DNA from: CAINVV01 sp038323575
GTDB lineage: Bacteria > Bacteroidota > Bacteroidia > Bacteroidales > Prolixibacteraceae
Direction: 5' to 3'
Length of the DNA stretch: 64,000 bases
Assembly (NCBI GenBank): GCA_038323575.1
Contig: JBBQHB010000001.1
Span: forward strand, 96,537 to 160,536
Of this stretch, positions 1-9,171 are shown piece by piece (within the stretch, counting starts at the first letter, position 1; each line of letters opens with the position of its first letter). Below the pieces are notes generated by a model that was not told the origin of the DNA, did no database searches, and worked only from the letters and a program-made list of their open reading frames with translations. The translations under genes and the position numbers were made by a program.

Positions 1-1
1 C

Positions 2-2098
2 AACATTCCGATGGAAGAGGATGAAATCCGCCTGGAAGAGATAACCGTACGCCCCTCATTTTTCCCCAAAAGGGATGAAAGCCCTACCTCTCTGCGAACC
101 ATTGGCATTGAGGAAATCGAAAAAAATCCGGGCGGTAACAGAGATATTACCAAAGTTATCCAGTCGTTCCCCGGCGTTTCATCTGCAGCCTCTTTCAGGA
201 ATGACGTGATTGTCCGGGGAGGCGGTCCCAGCGAGAACCGTTTTTACCTTGATGACGTCGAAATTCCGAACCTCAATCACTTTGCCACCCAGGGAGCTTC
301 CGGAGGCCCGGTGGGAATTATCAACGTTGATTTCGTCAGGGAAGTAAACTTTTACTCCGGCGCTTTCCCGTCGAATTACGGCAATGCCATGAGTTCAGTG
401 TTGTCTTTTTCCCAAAAAAATGCCAATACAGAAAAGCCAAAATTTCGGGCCACGTTTGGAGCTTCCGACCTCGCTTTTTCGTCGGAAGGGCCCATCTCGG
501 AAAAGACTACCTATCTGGCTTCAGTCCGCAGATCTTACCTGCAGCTCCTGTTCAGCGCACTTAAACTGCCATTTCTGCCTACCTATAACGATTTCCAGTT
601 TAAGGTCAAAACAAAAATAAACGATAAAACAGAGCTTTCTTTTATCGGACTCGGGGCATATGACAATTCCGTTCTAAACCTGAAAGCCAATGAAACGGAA
701 CAACAACGCTTTATCCTGAGCTATCTTCCCGAAAACAAACAGTGGAACTATACCCTCGGACTGGTGTTGAAACATTACAACGCATCCGGGTTTAACACCT
801 ATGTATTCAGTCACAACACGCTCAACAATTTCCAGATAAAATACCGGGATAATATCGAAAACCCCGAAAACCTGATTCTTAATTACGACTCCCGTGAGGG
901 TGAAACAAAATTCAGGTTTGAGCATTACTATCTGTCCAAAACAAAATTCAAATTCAACTATGGCGCTGATTTTCAATATGCACAGTATTACAACAAAACA
1001 TTTCAGCAAGTTTACGTGTCGAACAGTGTCCAATCCTTTAATTATTTATCCAACCTCGATTTCGTCAAATATGGTTTTTTTGGTCAGGTAGGCAGGGGAT
1101 TTTTTGATCAGAATCTTTCGCTTTCGTTGGGTTTCAGGGGTGACGCTAACAGCTATTCCTCCCAGATGTCGAATCCGTTCTCCAATCTTTCTCCCCGTTT
1201 TTCAGCCAGCTACAAGATTGGACCAAGAACCGCACTCAACTTTAATACCGGACGATACAGGCAGTTACCTGCCTACACTACACTTGGCTTCCGCAACAAT
1301 AAAGGTGTTTTGATCAACAAAGAGAACGGGATTAAAATGATCGGCGCAAATCACCTGGTTACCGGAATTGAGTTCCGGCCAAACTCAACTACCCAATTTT
1401 CGGTGGAAGGATTCTTCAAAGGATACGACCACTATCCTTTCTCTGTAAAAGACTCTGTTTCCCTTGCCAGTAAAGGGGCAGATTTTGGTGTCTTCGGTGA
1501 TGAGGAGGTAAAATCGACCGGCAACGGGCGAGCCTATGGTGTTGAATTTTTAGCCCGTTTCAAAGATCTCCTCGGTTTCAAAGGCGTCTTAACCTATACC
1601 TACGTCAGAAGTGAATTTACCGATATCCGGGGTACCTATGTTCCCTCTTCATGGGATAACCGTAATCTCCTTACCGTCACCGCTACCCGTTCGTTCAAAA
1701 AGAACTGGGATTTAGGGTTCAAATGGAGGTTCATCGGCGGTTCACCTTACACGCCCTGGGATATTGAAAAATCATCCGTCAAGGCTGCCTGGGATGCCCA
1801 GGGCCGCGGCTACCCGGATTACAGCCGGTTCAACAAAATGCGGTTGGGAAACTTCCAGCAACTTGACCTCCGGGTCGACAAGGCATACTATTACAAGAAG
1901 TGGTCGCTGATGTTGTATGCGGACATTCAGAACGCCTACAACTTCAAAGCTGACCTTCCGCCAAGCCTGGTTCAGCAGGCCGATGCCAACGGTATTCCGC
2001 TCACCGATCCTCATGACTCATCGAAGTATTTATTGAAATTGATTAATTCATCCTCCGGAACTGTCTTGCCGACGATTGGAATAATGATCGAATTTTAG
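2..2098 (+). CDS. TonB-dependent outer membrane receptor, 5' end cut by window edge
   Basis: The frame is open to the first bases of the window, so the true start, signal peptide and any carboxypeptidase-like N-domain lie upstream; the first in-window ATG is at 11. The visible part (about 695 residues) begins with a plug domain: LEEITVRPSFFPKR resembles the stretch after the TonB box, followed by the plug hallmarks ITKVIQSFPGVSS and VIVRGGGPSENRFYLDDVEIP. The remainder alternates aromatic and polar residues like a 22-strand barrel and ends in Phe (GIMIEF), as final barrel strands do. The family imports siderophores, glycans, peptides or similar ligands across the outer membrane using TonB energy. 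No SusD-like partner is visible, so the substrate cannot be named. It runs in the same direction as topA but is separated by about 200 nt. Confidence 0.9.
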   Translation, partial: NIPMEEDEIRLEEITVRPSFFPKRDESPTSLRTIGIEEIEKNPGGNRDITKVIQSFPGVSSAASFRNDVIVRGGGPSENRFYLDDVEIPNLNHFATQGASGGPVGIINVDFVREVNFYSGAFPSNYGNAMSSVLSFSQKNANTEKPKFRATFGASDLAFSSEGPISEKTTYLASVRRSYLQLLFSALKLPFLPTYNDFQFKVKTKINDKTELSFIGLGAYDNSVLNLKANETEQQRFILSYLPENKQWNYTLGLVLKHYNASGFNTYVFSHNTLNNFQIKYRDNIENPENLILNYDSREGETKFRFEHYYLSKTKFKFNYGADFQYAQYYNKTFQQVYVSNSVQSFNYLSNLDFVKYGFFGQVGRGFFDQNLSLSLGFRGDANSYSSQMSNPFSNLSPRFSASYKIGPRTALNFNTGRYRQLPAYTTLGFRNNKGVLINKENGIKMIGANHLVTGIEFRPNSTTQFSVEGFFKGYDHYPFSVKDSVSLASKGADFGVFGDEEVKSTGNGRAYGVEFLARFKDLLGFKGVLTYTYVRSEFTDIRGTYVPSSWDNRNLLTVTATRSFKKNWDLGFKWRFIGGSPYTPWDIEKSSVKAAWDAQGRGYPDYSRFNKMRLGNFQQLDLRVDKAYYYKKWSLMLYADIQNAYNFKADLPPSLVQQADANGIPLTDPHDSSKYLLKLINSSSGTVLPTIGIMIEF

Positions 2099-2229
2099 AC
2101 CATTTTGCAGTTACAAAATTTTGCCTTAACTTGTATGGTATGAGGAAGTCATGATCCTGAAACAAGCATCATTTCAGCTGTATCCCGGGCAGGTGAAAAA
2201 CAAAATTGTACATTAAATGCACTTAAAAC

Positions 2230-2261
2230 TTGGAAGTTAGGATTTGATTTTCGTTAATTTG
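2230..2261 (+). promoter_or_regulatory. Putative Bacteroidota housekeeping promoter for topA
   Basis: A TTG at 2230-2232 is followed after 21 nt by TTAATTTG (2254-2261), one mismatch from the Bacteroidota -7 consensus TAnnTTTG. The topA ATG lies about 40 nt further on. It is a motif match only. Confidence 0.35.
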
Positions 2262-2301
2262 CAAAGTTTTTTAAAAGTCACCGGTTATTTATGTTCACAC
2301 T

Positions 2302-4632
2302 ATGGAAGAAAATCTGGTCATCGTTGAGTCTCCTGCCAAGGCAAAAACCATTGAAAAATTTTTAGGCAAAGATTACCTGGTCAAGTCCAGTTTCGGACAT
2401 ATCCGCGACCTGGACAAGAAAGATTTCGGCGTTGACCTGAACAACAGGTACGAGCCCAACTACATCGTGTCCGAAGATAAGAAAAAGGTGGTAGCCGAAT
2501 TGAAGAAAATGGCCAAAACCGCAAAGACCATATGGATTGCATCGGATGAGGACCGCGAAGGGGAGTCAATTGCGTGGCACCTGATGGAGGTGCTTAAACT
2601 GGATCCCAAGACTACCAAGCGGATTGTTTTCCACGAAATAACCAAGGATGCCATCCAGCATGCCATCGATCATCCGCGTCACCTGGACAAGCATCTGGTG
2701 GATGCGCAACAGGCCCGCAGGATCTTGGACCGACTGGTCGGTTTTGAAATCTCTCCGGTGTTGTGGAAAAAAGTGAAACCATCGCTTTCAGCCGGCAGGG
2801 TCCAATCGGTAGCCGTGAGATTAATTGTTGAAAGGGAAAGGGAGATTACCAATACAGAGTCGGTCCCCTTTTTCAAAGTAACTGCACTTTTTGTCGTTCC
2901 GGAGAAAACCGGAAAACTCACGCTGCTTAAAGCCGAATGTTCGGAAAGATTTGAGAAGGAAGAAGGCGCTTCGGCGTTTTTACAAAAATGCAGTACAGCG
3001 GAATTTGTGATCGGAGATATCGTTACCAAACCAGCCAGGAAATCACCGGCACCGCCTTTTACAACTTCAACTTTACAGCAGGAGGCCAGCAGGAAACTGG
3101 GATTTCCGGTATCCCTGACTATGTCTGTAGCCCAAAGGCTCTATGAGGCAGGAAAAATCACCTACATGCGTACCGATTCGGTCAACCTCTCACAAACTGC
3201 GCTGAACAGCGCCAAAAAGAAGATCGTTGAATCGTACGGAGAGAAATATGTCAAGATCCGGCACTATAAAACCAATGCAAAAGGAGCACAAGAGGCACAC
3301 GAGGCGATTCGGCCCACCAATTTCTTTGATGAGGAGACCACAGGATCACCACAGGAGCAAAAATTGTACAGCCTGATCTGGAAACGGACACTCGCCTCCC
3401 AAATGGCCGACGCAGAACTGGAGCGCACCAATGTTACGATCAATATATCCAATACTTCCGAGCGCTTCCTGGCATTGGGGGAAGTTCTGAAATTTGACGG
3501 TTTCCTCGGGGTTTATCTTGAATCCAGTGACGACGAAAACCTCACTGATGAAGAAAAAGGGTTGCTGCCGCCGCTCGCTGTCAAACAAAAACTGGAAGCG
3601 GATTCCATTCAGGCGCTGCAGCGTTTTACACAAAAACCACCACGTTACACAGAGGCAAGCCTGGTAAAAAAGCTGGAAGAGCTCGGCATCGGCAGGCCAT
3701 CAACTTATGCACCTACCATTACGACCATCCAGCAAAGGGATTATGTCCTAAAGGAAGACAGGGCAGGTACCGAACGGATGTACGTTCAATTGATTCTTAA
3801 AGCTGGCAAAATCAGGCGTGAGGAGAAAACAGAGGTTACAGGAACAGAGAAGTCAAAGCTGTTTCCGACAGACATTGGTTTGGTTGTCAATGATTTTTTA
3901 ATGAAGCATTTCGAACCGATCGTTGATTTCAACTTTACCGCCTCCGTTGAAAAGCAGTTTGACGAAATAGCTGAAGGCAAACTAGTATGGCAGGTAATGA
4001 TCGACGATTTTTACCTCCCTTTCCACAAGCAGATTGAGGATGCACTAGCCAATTCGGAACGTGCACGGGGAGAAAGGCAGTTAGGGACAGATCCTGTCAG
4101 CGGGAAAAATGTAACTGTCAAAATCGGCAGGTTCGGGCCATTTATTCAGATTGGTGAAACTTCTGAAGACGGAACTGAAAAACCGACCTTCGCCAGTTTA
4201 CAGCAGGGTCAGAGTATCGAGACGATCACCCTTGAACAGGGCTTGAAGCTTTTTGATCTTCCCAGGGATCTGGGTGAATTTGAAGGTAAAAAAGTTACCG
4301 TCGGTATCGGCAAATTCGGCCCTTATGTGAAACATGACTCCAACTTTGTTTCATTAAAAAAAGGGATCGACGATCCATATACTGTCCTGTTGGAGAGAGC
4401 CGAAGAATTGATCCTTGAAAGAAGGGAGAAAATTTCGAATTCATTGTTAAAGACCTTCCGGGAGGATCCTGATATCCGGATTTTACAAGGTCGCTGGGGT
4501 CCATATATCTCCTACAAAAAACAAAATTTCAAATTGAAAAAGGAGCTCCGTCCCGATCAGCTGACCTATCAGGTCTGCAAAGAGGTCATTGATACGGAGC
4601 TGAAAAAGCCTAAACAAAAAAAATCGAAATAG
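2302..4632 (+). CDS. topA: DNA topoisomerase I (type IA)
   Basis: This enzyme relaxes negatively supercoiled DNA by a single-strand break with a 5'-phosphotyrosine intermediate. The Toprim domain starts at once (LVIVESPAKAKTIEKFLG, then SDEDREGESIAWH with the metal-binding acidic residues). The active-site motif ITYMRTDS places the catalytic Tyr near residue 288. The 776 residues are a normal length. After about residue 590 there are three short C-terminal repeats (GRFGPFIQIG, GKFGPYVKHD, GRWGPYISYK) instead of the four-cysteine zinc fingers of the E. coli enzyme; this zinc-free form is common in Bacteroidota. The ATG at 2302 fits the Toprim start exactly. It stands about 65 nt upstream of the arginase-like gene and may head the transcript leading into the T9SS genes. 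Confidence 0.97.
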   Translation: MEENLVIVESPAKAKTIEKFLGKDYLVKSSFGHIRDLDKKDFGVDLNNRYEPNYIVSEDKKKVVAELKKMAKTAKTIWIASDEDREGESIAWHLMEVLKLDPKTTKRIVFHEITKDAIQHAIDHPRHLDKHLVDAQQARRILDRLVGFEISPVLWKKVKPSLSAGRVQSVAVRLIVEREREITNTESVPFFKVTALFVVPEKTGKLTLLKAECSERFEKEEGASAFLQKCSTAEFVIGDIVTKPARKSPAPPFTTSTLQQEASRKLGFPVSLTMSVAQRLYEAGKITYMRTDSVNLSQTALNSAKKKIVESYGEKYVKIRHYKTNAKGAQEAHEAIRPTNFFDEETTGSPQEQKLYSLIWKRTLASQMADAELERTNVTINISNTSERFLALGEVLKFDGFLGVYLESSDDENLTDEEKGLLPPLAVKQKLEADSIQALQRFTQKPPRYTEASLVKKLEELGIGRPSTYAPTITTIQQRDYVLKEDRAGTERMYVQLILKAGKIRREEKTEVTGTEKSKLFPTDIGLVVNDFLMKHFEPIVDFNFTASVEKQFDEIAEGKLVWQVMIDDFYLPFHKQIEDALANSERARGERQLGTDPVSGKNVTVKIGRFGPFIQIGETSEDGTEKPTFASLQQGQSIETITLEQGLKLFDLPRDLGEFEGKKVTVGIGKFGPYVKHDSNFVSLKKGIDDPYTVLLERAEELILERREKISNSLLKTFREDPDIRILQGRWGPYISYKKQNFKLKKELRPDQLTYQVCKEVIDTELKKPKQKKSK

Positions 4633-4696
4633 AATTTACTCCTGCCGGGCTATTATTGCCGAAAGTTTTTTTATTTTGTAGGTAAAACCAAAACTT

Positions 4697-5821
4697 ATGT
4701 TGAGGGAACTCATTACACCTGCCAAAGCATTACCGGTAGTCAAAAAATTCTCGGGAGACAAAGACCAACTTGGAACTTTGCTGAAGAAATCAGTTTGGAA
4801 TGATTCGGATTTGCCAGATGCTGTGATCCTTGGGATTGCTGATGACCGGATCTCAACGGCTTCTTTTACTGACTCTTCCGACACACTAAGGGAGCAGCTT
4901 TATCAGCTCAAAGGATTTTCCGACACTTTCCGGATAGTCGATCTTGGTAATGTAAAGACCGGCAAGGAGGTTGCAGATACGGTTGCAGCAATCCGTGTCA
5001 TTGCGGAAGAAATCGCTTCCACGGGAGTCCCTCTTCTTTTTTTAGGCGGCAATCAGCTAATTACTGGTCCGCTTTTGGCCGGAATGGACAAAAAGGAGGC
5101 AGTATTAACCGTAATTGACGACCGAATAGACTGTTTAACCGCGGATGAAGGTGCCGGCGATGATGTATTCCTGAGCGACCTGTCAACAGAAGCTATAGTC
5201 AATGTGATGGCCATACAGTCTTTCTTCGTATCACCTGAGCGAAAAGAGAGTTTTACCGAGGAATTTAATGGTTCACTTTTCACGTTGGGCGAATTGAGAC
5301 AGGGTATCCGGGAGATGGAACCCTATTTGAGGGAGACCGATCTCGTCAGTTTCGATTTTGGATCACTCAAACTGTGTGAAGCACCCGGTCAAACCAGGAA
5401 TTCTCCGAACGGGCTAACAGGAGAAGAGGCTTGTCAGATTGCCTGGTATGCCGGAATATCCACCAATCCCGGTTGGTTCTCCATATTCGGATATGATCCG
5501 TCCAAAGATCCCGACAGGATCGGAGCTATGATGGCGGCTCAGATTGTCTGGTATTTCCTGAACGGGAAATCCAAAAAAATAGACGAAGTGCCTCAGGATG
5601 AAGCCATTGATTTCATGCATTTTGTTGTTCAGATTGAAGGCATTCCCGAACCTGTTACTTTTCTTAAACATCCTGTTTCCAAGCGATGGTGGATGGAAGT
5701 ACCTTCGCCCGATTGCGATCTCTTTCCGCTCCGCATTCCCTGTTCAAAAAAAGATTACCGAAAAGCTTGCAAGAATGAAATTCCCGATAGGTGGTGGTGG
5801 TCATTCAATAAAAGTTACTAG
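4697..5821 (+). CDS. Arginase/formimidoylglutamase-fold protein lacking the metal ligands
   Basis: The 374 residues follow the ureohydrolase (arginase/agmatinase/HutG) pattern: LLFLGGNQLITG (about 113-124), VLTVIDDRIDC (137-146), DLVSFDFGSLKLCEAPG (215-231) and GLTGEEACQIAWYAGIS (239-255). In active enzymes these blocks carry the two-manganese site: GGDHS, DxHxD and SFDxDxxDP. Here the His and most Asp ligands are absent (GGNQ, IDDRID, SFDFGSLKL), so I expect no ureohydrolase activity. The fold-level call is firm; a HutG label would mislead. It sits between topA and porP and ends 3 nt before the porP start, so it is probably co-transcribed with T9SS genes. That suggests a structural or assembly role, which is inference. 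Confidence 0.8.
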   Translation: MLRELITPAKALPVVKKFSGDKDQLGTLLKKSVWNDSDLPDAVILGIADDRISTASFTDSSDTLREQLYQLKGFSDTFRIVDLGNVKTGKEVADTVAAIRVIAEEIASTGVPLLFLGGNQLITGPLLAGMDKKEAVLTVIDDRIDCLTADEGAGDDVFLSDLSTEAIVNVMAIQSFFVSPERKESFTEEFNGSLFTLGELRQGIREMEPYLRETDLVSFDFGSLKLCEAPGQTRNSPNGLTGEEACQIAWYAGISTNPGWFSIFGYDPSKDPDRIGAMMAAQIVWYFLNGKSKKIDEVPQDEAIDFMHFVVQIEGIPEPVTFLKHPVSKRWWMEVPSPDCDLFPLRIPCSKKDYRKACKNEIPDRWWWSFNKSY

Positions 5822-5824
5822 TTT

Positions 5825-6766
5825 ATGAAATTTTCCAGACTTTTGTTGATTTTGTTAAATATATGTACATTCGCATCGTATGCACAGCAGGATCCGCAGA
5901 TCAGTCAGCACATGTTCAACCATCTGATGACTAATCCCGGGTATGCCGGAAACAACGGATTAATTGATCTCTCTTTGCTGAGCAGGCAACAGTGGGTTGG
6001 CTTTCCGGGTGCACCGGTTACTACTGTTTTTCAGCTTGATGCATCTGTGAAACTAATCGGAGATGCGGATGGTTTGGGGTTGACGGTAGTTAAAGATGCT
6101 ATAGGATACGAAAATAATGTCTCTTTCGGACTGAATTATTCTTTCCGTTTTCGGCTTGGGCAAGGTCTGCTTGGATGTGGTGCCTCTTTGGGCATGATGA
6201 ACAAAAATCTCCGTCCGGGCTGGACTGATTCGAAAGGCAGTGATCTTGTAGACGGATCAGATCCGGCTTTGCCAAAACAGGAGGTAAACGGAATTTTGAC
6301 AGATATCGGAGTTGGACTGTTTTACAGGCACAAGAAATACTATTTGGCGTTTTCTTCCCTGCATCTGACACAGCCGTCTTTTTCTTTTGAAGAAGCGGGA
6401 CATTATTCGTTGAAAAGACATTATTATTTGACCGGTGGTTATAACCTAGAACTAAACGACGACCGTTTCACCGTCCTCCCTTCGTTCTTTATTAAATCGG
6501 ATGGAACAACTTCTCAAATAGATTTGGATTTTTTAATTCAATACAACAAGAGGTTTTGGGGAGGTATAGGATACAGGAACAAAGATGCAATAGTAGTATT
6601 TACAGGCTTTGAGATGATGAATGGTTTAAGAATAGGGTATTCATATGATTTGAATACTTCAGTTTTATCACATTATAATTCGGGTTCTCATGAACTTTTT
6701 CTCTCTTACGCTGTTCTTTTAAATAAAAATAAAGGTCAAAAAACCAAAAGTGTGAGGTTTTTATAA
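5825..6766 (+). CDS. porP: PorP/SprF family type IX secretion outer-membrane protein
   Basis: The 313-residue protein has a signal peptide (MKFSRLLLILLNICTFASYAQ) and the PorP/SprF opening block QQDPQISQHMFNHLMTNPGYAGN, followed by alternating hydrophobic strands of an outer-membrane barrel. PorP/SprF proteins are needed for T9SS function or for attaching specific secreted adhesins; the copy next to gldK-gldN (porK-porN) is the core one in P. gingivalis. It starts 3 nt after the arginase-like gene and is followed after 32 nt by gldK, the standard porP-porK-L-M-N order. The family is large and paralogous, so the symbol rests on context as well as sequence. Confidence 0.9.
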   Translation: MKFSRLLLILLNICTFASYAQQDPQISQHMFNHLMTNPGYAGNNGLIDLSLLSRQQWVGFPGAPVTTVFQLDASVKLIGDADGLGLTVVKDAIGYENNVSFGLNYSFRFRLGQGLLGCGASLGMMNKNLRPGWTDSKGSDLVDGSDPALPKQEVNGILTDIGVGLFYRHKKYYLAFSSLHLTQPSFSFEEAGHYSLKRHYYLTGGYNLELNDDRFTVLPSFFIKSDGTTSQIDLDFLIQYNKRFWGGIGYRNKDAIVVFTGFEMMNGLRIGYSYDLNTSVLSHYNSGSHELFLSYAVLLNKNKGQKTKSVRFL

Positions 6767-6771
6767 CTTTG
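6764..6771 (+). promoter_or_regulatory. Possible internal promoter -7 element before gldK
   Basis: TAACTTTG matches the TAnnTTTG consensus perfectly; its TAA is the porP stop codon. It lies 28 nt before the gldK ATG. I see no good -33 TTG at the expected distance, so this is weak support for separate initiation of gldKLMN. Confidence 0.28.
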
Positions 6772-6798
6772 AATTGAATATAAAGTGGTTCACAAGAT

Positions 6799-8145
6799 AT
6801 GAGTCGAACGATAAAACGATTGTTTGCTTATGGCAGTTTGTCATTAATGCTGCTTGTTTCCGGATGTCACAATTCCGGAAACGGTGAATTGGTGGGCGTT
6901 CAAAAACGCGGAAAGTACCTGGAGCCTACGCCGCAGGGGATGGTATTAATACCCGGAAGGAGTTTTAATATGGGGCCGTCTGACCAGGATATAACGGGAG
7001 TTGTATCTCCTACCCGTACGGTAGACCTGGCCACCTTCTGGATGGACGACACGGAAATTACCAACAACGAATATCGCCAGTTTGTTTACTGGGTGCGTGA
7101 TTCAATCGCCAGAGATCTGCTGTCACAAAAATATCCGGAGTTTAAACCTACTACAACCCGAAAGGGTGATCCTATTGATCCTCCAATCCTCGACTGGGGC
7201 GTCAAGCTCAATTGGCGTAAGCCAACATATGTTGCTGACCTTGAGCAACTCTATTACGACAAGAGCGAAAGGATTTTCGGGAAAAAGGAGATTGACGTCA
7301 GGAAACTCAATTACAATTATTATTGGGTAGATCTTCAGCAGGCAGCTTCCCGCCAGAATTCCTACAATTACATTAAGCAGACCTATAGCGGAAACGTAAT
7401 GGATGTAAATGGCAAAGTTGTTCCGATACAGAACCGCTCCAGTTTCGTCATGTCCGAATCTGTCAATATTTATCCCGATACTTTGGTCTGGATACGTGAT
7501 TTCACGTATGCATTCAATGATCCTATGGCCAAAATGTATTTTTCACATCCCAGTTTCGACGACTACCCGGTTGTCGGGGTAAACTGGAAGCAGGCAAAAG
7601 CCTTTTGTATGTGGAGAACCGCATTTAAAAACAAAGCGCTCACCGACAAGGGTGATTATGAAGTTCAGGATTACCGTCTTCCCTCGGAAGCAGAATGGGA
7701 ATTTGCAGCCAGAGGCGGATTGGATAATTCGATGTATCCCTGGGGAGGTTACTATACGCGGTCCAGAACCGGGTGTTTTCTTGCGAATTTTAAACCGATG
7801 CGCGGAAACTACAGCGACGACGGAGGGAAAGCATCCATCAAAGTGGCAACCTACGAGCCTAACGGGTACGGATTGTATGATATGGCTGGAAATGTGGCAG
7901 AATGGACGATTACAGCCTACGATGAATCTACTTATAACTTTATGCACGATTTAAATCCAAACTTTGAATACAATGCACTACCCGACGATCCTCCGACCAT
8001 GAAACGTAAAGTAATCAGGGGTGGTGCATGGAAAGACATCGCATTTTATATCCAGGTAGGTACACGTACTTTTGAGTATCAGGATACCGCCAAATCTTAT
8101 GTCGGTTTCAGATGCGTGCGTTCTTCGTTTGGCGACGAATTTTAA
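6799..8145 (+). CDS. gldK: T9SS ring lipoprotein GldK/PorK
   Basis: This outer-membrane lipoprotein forms, with GldN/PorN, the periplasmic ring of the type IX secretion system. The 448-residue product has a type II signal peptide with lipobox LLVSGC (Cys about 23). A formylglycine-generating-enzyme-like (FGE-sulfatase) fold follows: GMVLIPGRSFNMG, TFWMDDTEITNNEYRQFV, GVNWKQAKAFCMWR, RLPSEAEWEFAARGG, YDMAGNVAEWT and KVIRGGAWKD. In GldK this fold is a structural scaffold, not an enzyme. It is the first gene of a tight gldK-gldL-gldM-gldN run with gaps of 3-21 nt. Confidence 0.95.
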   Translation: MSRTIKRLFAYGSLSLMLLVSGCHNSGNGELVGVQKRGKYLEPTPQGMVLIPGRSFNMGPSDQDITGVVSPTRTVDLATFWMDDTEITNNEYRQFVYWVRDSIARDLLSQKYPEFKPTTTRKGDPIDPPILDWGVKLNWRKPTYVADLEQLYYDKSERIFGKKEIDVRKLNYNYYWVDLQQAASRQNSYNYIKQTYSGNVMDVNGKVVPIQNRSSFVMSESVNIYPDTLVWIRDFTYAFNDPMAKMYFSHPSFDDYPVVGVNWKQAKAFCMWRTAFKNKALTDKGDYEVQDYRLPSEAEWEFAARGGLDNSMYPWGGYYTRSRTGCFLANFKPMRGNYSDDGGKASIKVATYEPNGYGLYDMAGNVAEWTITAYDESTYNFMHDLNPNFEYNALPDDPPTMKRKVIRGGAWKDIAFYIQVGTRTFEYQDTAKSYVGFRCVRSSFGDEF

Positions 8146-8166
8146 ACAATACAAAAAAAACGTAAT

Positions 8167-9150
8167 ATGGGACTTGCGGAATTGACACACTCTCAAAGAT
8201 GGAGATCAACGATGAATTACTTCTACAGTATCGGCGCATCGGTCGTACTATTGGGAGCTCTTTTTAAGCTGCAACACTGGACGGGCGGAAGTACAATGCT
8301 CATGATTGGTATGTCTTGTGAAGCATTGATCTTCTTTCTTTCAGCATTTGAACCAATGGTTGAAAATCCGGATTGGACGAAAGTTTATCCCCAATTGAAA
8401 CCGGATTTCGAATTTGAAGAATTAGACGAATATCAGGCTATTGGAAAGACCAGCTCCTCCTCAGGTTTTGATGATCTGTTGGAAAAAGCCGAAATTACAC
8501 CGGAAATGCTGACAAAGTTAAGAATAGGTTTACAGGATCTTACCAATACAGCTAAAGGCATATCCGATATTTCGAGCGCTTCGCTTGCAACTGACATGTA
8601 TGTTAAAAATATGGGCAACGCCGCACAGTCGATGAATATCTTTTCAGAAATAAACAACAGAGCTTCAGCATCTGTGGAGCGGTCGCTCGGTGACCTGGTG
8701 CACAGCTACGAACACTCTTCGAAACTTATCTCCGGCTCATCACAGGAGCTGGCAGAGAGCTTTGCCGATTCAACAAAAAAAATCAACTCGCAACTCGCAT
8801 CTACCAGCGAAAAACTAACGGTTTCCTACAAAGAATTTACTGACTCTTTACACAAAGATATTGCTGCCATCAACGAAAACTCTAAAAACTATTCAGGCGA
8901 GATTTCTCGGATTAATGCAAGTATGTCAACATTAAACTCCTCTTACGAAGTTCATCTTCAGCATGTCAAAAAGCTTACTGAATCGTCCGGGAAAAGCGTG
9001 ACTGATCAGGCTGGTTTGCAGCAAATGATCAATGAAACCCTGGAAGAGGCTAAAAAATATCAACAATTGACTGAGCGGATGAACAAAAATCTGGATGCTT
9101 TAAACCAGGTTTACGGGAATATGCTGGGCGCAATGAATATCAAAGGTTAA
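8167..9150 (+). CDS. gldL: T9SS/gliding motor inner-membrane protein GldL/PorL
   Basis: GldL with GldM forms the proton-driven rotary motor that powers T9SS export and gliding. Two transmembrane helices lie near the N-terminus (about 18-36, MNYFYSIGASVVLLGALFKL, and 42-60, MLMIGMSCEALIFFLSAFEP); the second keeps an intramembrane acidic residue (Glu in SCEALIFF) at the position implicated in proton flow. A long cytoplasmic coiled-coil-rich tail follows (about 95-327). The length of 327 residues is longer than the shortest homologues but within the family range. It follows gldK by 21 nt and precedes gldM by 21 nt. Absence of gliding would not argue against the call, since T9SS also works in non-gliders. 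Confidence 0.94.
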   Translation: MGLAELTHSQRWRSTMNYFYSIGASVVLLGALFKLQHWTGGSTMLMIGMSCEALIFFLSAFEPMVENPDWTKVYPQLKPDFEFEELDEYQAIGKTSSSSGFDDLLEKAEITPEMLTKLRIGLQDLTNTAKGISDISSASLATDMYVKNMGNAAQSMNIFSEINNRASASVERSLGDLVHSYEHSSKLISGSSQELAESFADSTKKINSQLASTSEKLTVSYKEFTDSLHKDIAAINENSKNYSGEISRINASMSTLNSSYEVHLQHVKKLTESSGKSVTDQAGLQQMINETLEEAKKYQQLTERMNKNLDALNQVYGNMLGAMNIKG

Positions 9151-9171
9151 TTTAATCAATTCGCTGACCAA

